Below are positions 54,770-64,000 of a stretch of 64,000 nt of DNA, piece by piece. Within the stretch, counting starts at the first letter, position 1. Every line of letters starts with the position of its first letter. Source of the stretch: Melampsora larici-populina 98AG31 (taxonomy: Eukaryota; Basidiomycota; Pucciniomycetes; Pucciniales; Melampsoraceae); assembly GCF_000204055.1 (NCBI RefSeq), contig NW_006768787.1, positions 674,309-738,308 on the forward strand. Direction: 5' to 3'. The translations under genes and the position numbers were made by a program. The notes under the pieces were generated by a model that saw only the letters and a list, made by a program, of their open reading frames with translations, did not search any database and was not told the origin of the DNA.

Positions 54770-57700
54770 TCAGCGGTTAAGGATAATCATGCCTATTGTA
54801 GGTACATTGACATGCTTGTTCAAATCCCCTGGCTTATACATGACCCAAGCACATTGTGCTATCACCTCGTCCAGCTTGATTAATTTATTCTCTGTAGGAC
54901 TCCACATTTGCAGAGCACACTGTACTGCAACATCAGCAGTATTGAAGGGATTAGGAAGTTTGCTCGGTACAGGTGGGAAACATTGTACGCATAACCACGT
55001 ATTTGTGGTATTCTGGGATGCAACTGGAGTTCGACAATGGGAAAAGATTGAAAATACTTGTCCAAAACACTCAGTACCCTTGGAATTCTTGAAATATATG
55101 CAACAGTCGTCAGGATTTTGTGTAAAGGCTGAAATGTATCCATCAGTGTGTTGAACACGCTTGTGTAATTGGCCATGAGCTGATACAGGCAAATATCCTA
55201 TTGAATCACTCTTGCTAAGGGAAGCCCAATCTTCTGGACGAAGCCATATACATTCGTCCCTATGTGATTCATTCAAGTAATCCACCAGCAGTTTCAGGAC
55301 ATCATCGGAGAGAGGGGACAGCTTGGAATTTGATGGTCGATTGCACCGCCGTGCGGGTTGAAGGTATAATGCTTTCAGACGCAGACAGAACTGTTTAAGG
55401 CCGTCGGGAAGCTTGTCATCCTCTATCAAAGCCAAAAGATTGGAAGCACGGCAGAACTTTTTGAGGAATGTTATCTCAAGCTCAGCTGAAATCATAAAGA
55501 CGGCAAGGAATTGTCAGAACACCATAGCTATCTCAACACAAGGTGATATTGAGTTCACTCACTGATACGGTTATTATGCTCAGCTTTAGGGATTTTACCC
55601 ATCAAGCGCTCAAATGGGAAAGACCACCATGCGCGGACTGGCCCAAATCTTTCGAGACAATCAGCAAGATGCACAGCCATGTGATGGTTTGGGGCGAGTT
55701 TACAGTGTTGGAATAGTATGACAGAGCCTTCTAGATATTTTTGAATATGATATCGGTAGCTGTTGATGTGAGATGGACTCATGACACGCTTAATCCTGAG
55801 ATTGATAATTGAAACCAAATGGTAGAAATTTTTGAGGAGTGATTTCTTGATGTGGTCCTGGCCTGACCACATTGGTATCAAAACTAAAGGAAGCTGAATG
55901 GTGATGAGACTTCTCCATTCGTCAGCTTTCAATTTTCCAAAAGAAGCCTTGCCCAAAACAGGTATAGGACGCTTGATCCAAGTGGGTGTGTGAATATGAG
56001 GAAGTATCGCATTGATGTGCCAAAGCACTGTCGAATCAAAGATGATTTCCTCTAACGGTGGCGCATGCCATTCCCCCTTCCATCCGCTGTCATCAAATGG
56101 ATCGAAGTCTTGATCACTTGACAAAGTATCGGCTGAAAACTCTGCATCATTGATGGTCTCTTCGTTTTCGTCAATTTCCTTCGGAGAATCATCTGCGTGT
56201 GATCGACGTGGTAGTGGCTCAGAGTGTTCGCTAACAAGACTGAGTAGTTCAACCGTACTGATGGGTGGCAATTGTTCCTCGTCATTTTCGAGGTCCTTCA
56301 TTGCCCAGAAACGCCTGACATGCCATGAAGCTAAACCAAGAAGCAGGTTGTGCATTGAGTCTACAACATGATACTGGATTATATTCCAGTATTCAAGTTC
56401 TATGAGGACAGAGTAGGGTACTCCATGTGTCTTGAATACCTTCTTTCGATCCTTGACTGTTTTTGCATCACGAGCCTCACATGCCCATTTGAGATGCTCA
56501 CAACATGTGTGAGGTGGCCATGTGCTTTCGTCTAAGTTGTTGATGTTTTTCTTGGTGAGAAGGCAAAACGAGCAGAAATAGGTGGCAGTCGCGCTAGGAA
56601 ATCCAAGACAACGACACAGCGATGGTATATCAGCAACAAAAACCAATAGTGCCGCTCTGATGAGACGGCCCGCCTCGTATTCGTGAGTCCGCGAAAGGAG
56701 TAAGCCCAATGACCATAGAGTTTGAAGTTCCGTGACAAGCGGCCGCAAAATCCAATTCATTTGCTTGAGCAAAGGCTCTCGAGGACCAGGGGCGATTCCC
56801 ACCACAAAGACATTCTCCGGTTGATGTCTTAGGTCGGGAGGAAGACTGAGACAAACCAATACTACAAAAGTAATTGAGGTATGATGACCACTTTGCTTGT
56901 TGCCAAACGGATTAATTGCATCTACGAAAAGCGCAAACGTCATATTACTACTGCTACTGGTAAACTGGTTTCCATCAGGACCACAGAACTCTTTCCAGAG
57001 TCAAGATTGATAGATGCCGTGTATTTCAGAGTCTGGATCATACGGCTTTGAAGATTCAGCTGCTGAGATCTCGAGATATTCCTCAATCTTAGGGCGAGAG
57101 AGTAGACGCGACAGCCAGTCCGAGAGCTTCTGGAATGCATAGCGGCAAACAGGCTTCTTGATACCGCGAACATATTTCACAAGAGGTTCGCCACAGATTG
57201 TCTCTGAAGAATTCAGCTCGGCATCTTCTGCATCAGATGTACTGTTGCTTGGATCATATGAATCAGAAGGACCGCCAGGAATGTTTGCAATACAATGATG
57301 ACGTCGTGATGGTGCAGAAGCTTTGGGGTACATTGCAAAACAAGAGCTGCAGCAATTCATGAATGTAAGAGCTGGGTCTAGCTCCAACCATCCAAAGGCC
57401 GTGGAGACTGAGCTCGGTATACGTTTAAGGGTTTCAACCTCGGCAGGAAGAAGTTGATGATGCGGGGACTTGGTAGGTAATATTCCATAGGTTGTTGAAA
57501 GCTCGATTGTAATACTTTGAACATCAAGAATCCATTTGGTTATCAAGTTTGAGGAGTGTCCAATGATATCGAGAATCGAAGCGGTCAAAGCGACGTGAAG
57601 AACAAGTGGATTGATAGATTTCAATTGAAAAGAGTAGAGACCGTCTGGAATTGATTCAAAAATCATAGTGGAAGAAGGTTCATCAATCACACTAATCTCT

Positions 57701-58248
57701 TGAAGGCGAAATGATGAAAGGAAATCATAATTATGGAACATACCACAATCAAGGACTTTCTGTCCTGAAATTCTCGCCAACTCTGCCTGTGAACATGTTT
57801 TAGTAGACGTAGATTCGGAATCCGCAGAAGGTACGTTTGGCGTAGGAAGGTCTGGTGACTCTATTTGGACAGCTTGGCTAGAATTGCCTTCCAAGTGAGG
57901 GTCCTGTGTCACCTGGTGGGACATATCTGATTCTGTTGAATTACATGGTTGACCATCTTGACTTAAAACAGGTTCGGAAATGATATTCAATCGTTGCAAA
58001 TCCGAAAGAAGTTGGTCTTGAGCGGACAAGGGTGATGCCGGAATGGAAGTAGACGTAGTCCGTGGTGATTTGACGAGATTGTTTCGAAGGTCAGCACGTT
58101 TGTGAGCAGCGCGTGTTGCTGGTAAAACCTCAACACCGGAATGGCTGACTCCGTTGGCATCTGGGAATACTTGATGACGGCACTCGTAAGCTTCGCATAG
58201 GCATACGGCTCGATGAGGCTGTTTGGATCGATTTTGACGCGAGGGCAT
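54770..58248 (-). CDS. tnp2: CACTA transposase TNP2-type, element 2
   Basis: Start chosen at ATG 58248 (MPSRQNRSKQPHRAVCLCEA), which aligns with the start in element 1. A Met 10 codons upstream (58278) is in frame too. The N-terminal part is one uninterrupted exon with CLCEAYEC, SGVEVLPATRAAHKRAD, CSQAELARISGQKVLDCG and CCSSCFAMYPKAS. The core (56943-55555) has FALFVDAINPFGNKQSG, RHQPENVFVVGIAPGPREPL, QYHVVDSMHNLLLGL and PVLGKASFGKLKADEWRSL. A donor CA-GTGAGTGAAC near 55560 joins to the last exon from about 55486 (AELEITFLKKFCRASNLLAL), ending at 54770. One in-frame TGA at 57001-57003 lies where element 1 has Lys (QS-stop-LWKEF versus ESKVWKEF). It lacks two introns that element 1 has. Confidence 0.88.
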
Positions 58249-58278
58249 TTGCGATAAAGTACAAGTGTTGATTGACAT

Positions 58279-58744
58279 AATAAATTTCAGAGGACAGAGA
58301 ACAAAAACCCGTGCACAAAGTGTATTTCAAAAAGTAAACAGCATGACTTTGACGGAACACTTTTTTTGAAGAACGTGGGACTTGAGATATCATTTACAAC
58401 AATCACGTTGAGCCACTCTGACTTTCTGATTTTGAAAAAGAAAAAGAGGAATCAAGAACTATCAAGAATCTTTTTTTGATATTGTTTTTTTTTGGCCAAG
58501 AAGATTTAGAATAAAATAGGAAGATGGGAGATAAAGAAGAGAATCAAAGAGATATCACAACAGCATGAGAAGCACTGATTAGACTAAGCGGAGCTCAAAG
58601 TACGCAGAAGAGTGGATGTAGAAGAAGCTTGAAGGTATATACATAGCATAAATTCTGAATAAAAACGATGAACTACATTCTGGCACCTTGTGGAAAATCA
58701 GCTCTGTACAATGCTCATGTAGATGATTGTGAGGTTTGGTTCAT
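58279..58744. other. Spacer upstream of tnp2 in element 2
   Basis: Promoter side of tnp2 and 3' end of gene D2. AT-rich with T runs near 58480. Confidence 0.45.
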
Positions 58745-59676
58745 CTATGTGAGATAAGTGTCAGCGGTTATAGCACCATTATCATTAGAAAAATTCAAGA
58801 TACATCCATGAAAGAACAAACATGCGGGTAACTGAAACTTCTCTGACCTTTCATCCATTGTTGCGGTGTCCAATCCTTCCAAAATAGTATAATGGAATCC
58901 AGGGATGAGCAGGATACCAGTATCTTTTACGTCATGAACAAAGCGAAGATAAAGAGCCATAAGACATTCCTTATTCATGGCCAAAGATCGTACAAATACA
59001 GAGGGTGCAAAGTAACGTAAAGCTAAGAGAAGATCCTTGATGGTCTCGTTCTTCACCCAATTCACATGTACAGTTCAAGGCCTTCTAGTGAAGCGATTGT
59101 TGACTGGAATAGCAAGGTCTTTGTCGACGTAGAACTTGTATACAATTAAGATGTCATCAATGGTTGCTGAGGATGGAATCTTGAAGTCAGGGGCCTTCTT
59201 TGCAATTGCTTTTGAAAGCATTGGTCGGGTGGTCTTGCGGTCAAGTGGTTTAAATCTAATTGATTGCCATCAGTATCCATCGCAACAGAAGGAGGCGCTA
59301 AGAGATACGGTGAGAGTAAAGGTCTGACTTCACGCAGGAAGGCATCTTTGAGTTCGGTCTTACTGTGAGAAGGGCGACTTTTGGTACCGGGATTGAAAAG
59401 ATAGATAATATTATAATATTCTAGTTTCTTAGGGGTTTTGCTGACTGATTCAAAGTCGCGTGTAAGGAATATGCGATCGTTTTCCGAAAAGGACTGGACC
59501 TTGGACCATATGATCGATTCTACAGATGGATGTCGTCCTGATGATGCAGCGGCTGGGTTGTTTGCGACAGGCGGAGGTCCTGAACAAAGGTTGGAACCAG
59601 CAGGGTGGACACCGGTAGGACTGAGAGGGGAACCATGGGAGGAAGCGGTACACTTCTTGACTTCTCTTGGGGGCAT
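58745..59676 (-). pseudogene. CACTA accessory gene D, copy 2, broken
   Basis: Start at ATG 59676 (MPPREVKKCTASSHG) to match copy 1. Conserved blocks: LEYYNIIYLFNPGTKSRPSH, KTELKDAFLREVRPLLSPY, then after a one-base frame change near 59270 SATIDDILIVYKFYVDKDLA, then past a TGA at 59075-59077 NETIKDLLLALRYFAPSVFV, ALYLRFVHDVKDTGILLIPG and FHYTILEGL. These align with gene D of element 1 in order. The frameshift and stop make it a pseudogene unless spliced around. The C-terminal tail is longer than in copy 1. Confidence 0.6.
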
Positions 59677-59703
59677 GATCAATGGATATCTATTGACCAC
59701 CAA

Positions 59704-60858
59704 AAATCATCAAACATGAGCGTAAGTATTTATGGACAAGGCAATCAAAGAAAAGATTGGGTACACAAACCAAATCAAAAATACGCACTTTGTAATGAAG
59801 AAACTCAAACTTATGACCAGGAAGCTAGATTGTATATAGTGCTAAACAATAAGTCTTCCTAAGGTCTGAGGCTTCTAGACGAAGATATCAAGCGAGGAAA
59901 TTGTGATGCTTTAGTATAAAGCGAGGATATGATAAATGGATCTTGATCACATATGATCTTACGTTTCGGGGTAGTAAGTTGAGAAGCGGAAACACAAGTC
60001 AGTGTATTTGAAAGACTATATATGTATATAGAATTGTGAAGTTCAATGATGATTTGAAAGAGATGAATCGAAAAGACTGTAGTTAATTATAATGAAGAAG
60101 CAGCAGATGAACACCGAGTGCACCAGACCCACCAATATAAGTACATGCATTTCCCTTGTTTGTCTGGGCTGCTGTGCGAAGAAGGGATCTTGAACTGATG
60201 AATTGTTCATCATGTTGTTTATCTGATGTCAACATTTCCCCTCCAGCGTATCCTTTGAGGGAAAGTCAGATATGATTTACAACAGTCTCCTAGTCAGTTG
60301 CACGCAATCAAAGAAAAATATTTGGTTGCTGTATACCACAAGGACCCATTTGGAATTTTGGTGTTCTCCTTTACTGTCATTGGTCCCTCCTGTGGTTACG
60401 TAGGAGGGACATGCATTGATCCTGAACTTCCTGAATTGATCAGGTGAATCATGAACTAAAGGGTAATGATTCGGAAGAATCACGATTCCAGTAACCAAAT
60501 GGTCATCAGTAAATTACAAAAATTTCTATCTGTTGCTCTTCAAGTACAACGTTTGTAAGTTGGTCAGACAACTCATCATGCAATTGATGTGGACCATCCA
60601 GATGGTAATCTATCATCTCACCGCGTCATCCATGAGGAGAGCTCAGTACATGAATGCTTCTTGAAGCTGGGCGCTCAACCAATTTTTGTTTACAATCACG
60701 CAAGACTGATATAAGAGGACTCTTGTATCTAGTCATATTGCTACATGCCCATCCCAACCCACCATTTTTTTCTTCTTTTCTCTCTTATAGTGTTATAACT
60801 TTTGTGATCAAGTACATACCAAACTTCTCTCTTCTTTCGTCGATATTCACATTCAGAA
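59704..60858. other. Divergent intergenic region between D2 and A2
   Basis: No gene. It must contain both promoters. Some short frames occur on each strand but without coding features. Confidence 0.45.
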
Positions 60859-62578
60859 ATGTCAGAATCGAGTGCTCAAGGTATCCCACAACCCGCGCTT
60901 GACCCCGACAGTCCCGGTTCTAATAAGCAAACCATGCTTGACTGGCTGCGTATCAATCACCCTCATACAGTCATCCCTTCGAAAGCTAAAAAAGCTGAAG
61001 TGGCAAACATCTTGCGAGGGACACAAGCTAAAGGTGCGTCTTTTCTCCAGTCCTACAATCTCTTACTTGTTGAAATTCACTTGCAAGTGATGATTGATTT
61101 TGATTTCTGACTACTAAATGAAAGATCAAAATTCAGGCTCTCAATCCAATCAATCCACCCCCGTGATGTCACAAGTGGCTCGCTATCCTACTCATCAAAT
61201 TCTGCACAAATCTTTACCCCTTGCAACCAACACTTCTAAACTAAGTGATCAATTGGGAAAGCGTTTGGCATCCCAAGAACTGACTCCGTCTCATCCAAAG
61301 AAGCGTGTCCTATCTGGTAAGTACTCCATATTTCCTCCGTCGCATACATTATACATATTGATTTTTTTTAAATTTCCCTGTAGAGACAAAACCGAAGATT
61401 GCTGGTCAAACTTTTGAGCCACCAAAGCTTTCCAAGGAAACCAAGGTGAGCCATTATCCTACAAGATCTTAGACAAGCGTGCTAATTGAGCGTTCCTGCC
61501 AGTCTTTAAGGCAACCCAGGCTATCCAGCATCATATCTAGTCAACCCGCACAATCTAGCAGCTCTAATCGGCCTCTTCCTTCCCCACAAGTTTCCCCTGT
61601 CTCAAATATCAGCAATGAAGATGAAAAGAAGGAACTGGAGGCTCTCAAGAAGTCAATCTTTGTGCCATTGATTGATCAAGATCTTGTCTTACAACACACC
61701 AAATCCCCAAACGCTTCATTCAGGCCAGAAGCGAAACGGCTACACACCCACATTATTTGAGGCAGTTCTGGGAAACCGAATTCAAAATCAGTGCAAAAAC
61801 AAAGCACTTCCAAACCGAAAAATACCCAAAATACGCCCAAAGATGTAGATCTTACACAATTTTCTGATACTGAACTGTTTGAAGTTGGGAATCTGGGTAT
61901 GCTCACTGAACTTTCCTTGAGTGCTTGATATAAAGCTGACTTCTTTGTGAAAAAACAGTGATTGGGAGAGATATCCCCGCCATTGATCCAAACAAGAACT
62001 TACCCCTTAACGAACAAAAGAGAACCAGTGCTGATATCTTCATATAAGAACAGAAACAAATAGAACTTGGTAGGCTAAATATTGCTTTCTATCTTTGTCT
62101 GTGCTGTTAGTCCTGATTATCACGTTTCAATCAGTGCGAACATTGGATGAACAACTTTCTCGTGTTGAAAGTTCACTCAAAATTGTCAAGGAGAAAGTCG
62201 GCACAAATGCCCTTCAAGAGTTACAACAAGACCAAACAAAGAGTGTGTGTTTTTCATTGTAATCGACCAACCAAATCCCCCAGTTGACGCTCAAATTTAA
62301 ATATATTTGCAGGTCTAATTGAAAAACACTCAAGCAATCTGGAGACCACAAAGAAAGATATCCACGCACTGCGAACGATGGTTGAAAGTTTGGATTCCAA
62401 AACCAAAAACTTACAACGAGACCTGGACAAAGCTCACTCAACAATCCAAGGTTTTGAGCAGATCCTACGTAGACTCTTAGGTGGTACTGATGATAGTGAT
62501 CTTGATGAGGAATATGAGGAGAATGAGAATGAGATTGAAGAAAACGAGTCTTCTTCCAGCAACAATAGTGATGCCTAG
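60859..62578 (+). pseudogene. CACTA accessory gene A, copy 2
   Basis: Exon 1 60859-61033 (MSESSAQGIPQPALDPDSPG, then TMLDWLRINHPHTVIPSKAK and KAEVANILRGTQ), donor GTGCGT. This N-terminus looks like a SAP motif. Later exons: GKRLASQELTPSHPKKRVLS, EDEKKELEALKKSIFVPLID, KDVDLTQFSDTELFEVGNLG, IGRDIPAIDPNKN, DEQLSRVESSLKIVKEKVG and a last exon with a coiled coil (TMVESLDSKTKNLQRDLDKA) and a long acidic Asn/Glu tail ending at 62578. Two in-frame stops occur: TGA 61758-61760 and TAA 62045-62047. The exon pattern equals copy 1. It is homologous but probably inactive. Confidence 0.55.
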
Positions 62579-63207
62579 GAACACAAACATTTTTATTAGG
62601 CACAAGTTACTTTAGACATTTATACAATATATAGTTTGCCTTGACTCTCTTGTGTGTGTTTTCTTTTGTGTGCACCCTTTTTGAAACTTTCTACGCTCAA
62701 TGAAAGATCCATCTTACCCCATCATGAAAAGTATACAGTGTACACTTCAAATTGGGGAGGCTAGCAGTCATATATGTTTGAGGCCCAACCCCAGAGTGCT
62801 TTCAAACATGTTATTTACGGGCGGATCACAAACAACCCCCTCAATGTCGGTATGTTCTCAGCATTTGTACTTATTGCATTTGGTGTTGCTCAAAGAATGA
62901 GCGGTGAGTGGGGCATATCACCGCTTCTCCTTTAATTATCATGCTTTACCTAAATGCAAGTCTATACTATATACATTTGTAAAAAAATCTATCTCCAGTC
63001 GGAGATGAGTACACCTGCAGAAGCATTTCAATTCAAGATTTTTGAACAAAGGCTTTTTGTTCCACGGTTGATCTGTCTTCTCCTAAGATCAATTAGAGCT
63101 TTAATGTTGTGTCAACCTTCTCTCATGACTTTGAAATCCACCCATTCGAACCCATCTCATACTTTTACCCTTCCTCAGATATTAGATTCTTACCATCTTG
63201 AAAAATC
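62579..63207. other. Intergenic region between A2 and E
   Basis: No recognised gene. Probably the promoter region of gene E. Confidence 0.45.
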
Positions 63208-64000
63208 ATGTCTTCCAACGAGTTCAGATCCTACGTTTTCCTACCTGAATATATCCTTGAATACGTTGTTGGTGAAAATAACCCTAGAATCGATCCCGAC
63301 CTCTTCATAACTAAAGCTACTCCCTCACAGATTGTGGAGGTGATCTTAGCATTTCATCCTCATCTCCAATTTACTGAAAACGCTTGCAACAATCATGAGC
63401 TCCTCTTGAAAGTTTTCATCGAAATGATTGCTCCATGTTTATCTAGATTAGTCACCTCTTTCAACCACAATCAAAACTATGTTCAAGCCTTATGTCGAGC
63501 TCCCATCTACATCCCTGCGGAATCTACCAGAGTGATCAACTCTAGTGTGGATCTTGACACCAAACGAATTGGGGACTTCAACCTATGGGGTCTCACGAAC
63601 TTCAAGAACGGGAAATATCGACTTGCATCCAAACAATTGAATGCGTACTTCCTCAATACTTATAAGTATCTGAACAAAGAAGAGCTTGATGAACTCAAGT
63701 CTAGCGAAACCAATGCCATCAAGGCTCTCCATGAGACTTTACACCACCTTCAAGATTCCCACGTGTCTATCAAAAGTATTCAGCTTCGGTTATGTCAGCC
63801 CAAACTCTCACGAACCAAACGTGAGGACCTTGAGGAGCAGTTGAAATGTGCCAAGGCCTCATCGAGATCTCGTCAGGATATGTTCAATATGGGTGTACAA
63901 GATATTGGATTTGTTACCGCGTTTCTCAAGCATCATAGGTCAGTTTTTCATTCAAAGAATCGTAAGATCATTTACAGTTCACTCATCATTGGTTATATAA
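63208..64000 (+). CDS. CACTA accessory gene E, partial at the window edge; function unknown
   Basis: ATG 63208 opens MSSNEFRSYVFLPEYILEYV and stays open for at least 240 codons. Visible features: VGENNPRIDPDLF, ATPSQIVEVILAFHPHLQFT, NACNNHELLLKVFIEMIAP, YIPAESTRVINSS, GDFNLWGLTNFKNGKYRLAS and a basic helical part (QPKLSRTKREDLEEQLKCAK). A possible donor AG-GTCAGT at about 63939 may end the exon, because the sequence after it looks less coding. The region 'IVEVILxFxP...NACNN..LL..FIEMIxPxL' loosely resembles the middle of gene D. No stop or frameshift. No domain recognised. Confidence 0.55.
   Translation, partial: MSSNEFRSYVFLPEYILEYVVGENNPRIDPDLFITKATPSQIVEVILAFHPHLQFTENACNNHELLLKVFIEMIAPCLSRLVTSFNHNQNYVQALCRAPIYIPAESTRVINSSVDLDTKRIGDFNLWGLTNFKNGKYRLASKQLNAYFLNTYKYLNKEELDELKSSETNAIKALHETLHHLQDSHVSIKSIQLRLCQPKLSRTKREDLEEQLKCAKASSRSRQDMFNMGVQDIGFVTAFLKHHRSVFHSKNRKIIYSSLIIGYI

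Larger units (their letters stand above)
54294..64000. mobile_element. Second CACTA-like element, left end and most of its genes
   Basis: The left end reads CACTACACCAAAACACAAAT and sits abruptly inside the recombinase ORF of the DIRS-like fragment. Genes inside: tnp2 (minus), D (minus), A (plus), E (plus). The right end lies outside the window, so the target duplication (TAT expected) cannot be checked. It is related to element 1 by tnp2, D and A, but more damaged and in a different gene order. Part of the right side might belong to another nested element. Confidence 0.65.

Noticed and set aside
1..64000. CRISPR arrays, tRNA, rRNA and bacterial-type operons
   Set aside because: No regularly spaced repeats, cloverleaf with CCA-type acceptor or conserved T-loop, or rRNA-like stretch was found by reading. 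The coding style is intron-containing eukaryotic.

Overview
The window looks like repeat-rich, AT-rich chromosomal DNA from a basidiomycete, most probably a rust fungus (Pucciniales). The evidence is short spliceosomal introns with GTAAG/GTGAG-type donors, transposon families of basidiomycete type, and multi-exon ORF families that resemble, from memory, multicopy rust proteins. No single-copy host gene, tRNA, rRNA or CRISPR array was recognised. The species cannot be read from the sequence.

Layout. 1-5.1 kb: decayed multi-exon transposon-related ORFs. 5.5-8.6 kb: a possible non-autonomous DNA element with short inverted ends. 8.6-26.5 kb: decayed copies of several ORF families, a dead hAT transposase on the minus strand (10.5-12.2 kb), minisatellites, degenerate hexamer arrays and a 145-bp MITE with TTA duplications. 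26589-27404: an 816-bp fold-back element with CACTA ends and an ACA duplication. 27565-33557: a Ty3/Gypsy retrotransposon on the minus strand whose gag-pro-pol is one frame broken only by three TGA codons. 36.0-37.08 kb plus 50.96-51.0 kb: a dead Tc1/mariner-like transposase split by the next element.

37077-50956 is a complete CACTA (EnSpm-like) transposon of 13,880 bp, with 118-bp terminal inverted repeats (one mismatch) and a CCA target duplication. It carries a TNP2-type transposase (minus) and four accessory genes: A (SAP-like/coiled coil), B (short relative of A), C (companion protein with an internally duplicated exon) and D (conserved, unknown). 52.6-54.3 kb holds a fragment of a DIRS-like tyrosine-recombinase retroelement (RNase H plus start of the recombinase). 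It is cut at 54294 by the left end of a second CACTA element that runs off the window. That element has its own tnp2, D and A genes, more damaged and in a different order, plus a further gene E that is open at the window edge.

How the parts work together: the TNP2 transposase would act on the CACTA termini. Genes A and D occur in both elements, so they are probably element functions, A being a candidate DNA-binding helper, rather than captured host genes. The fold-back element shares the terminal motif and could be mobilised in trans. The better-preserved elements are broken almost only by TGA codons, mostly in the context TTGA, which fits C-to-T mutation of methylated or RIP-targeted TCGA sites.
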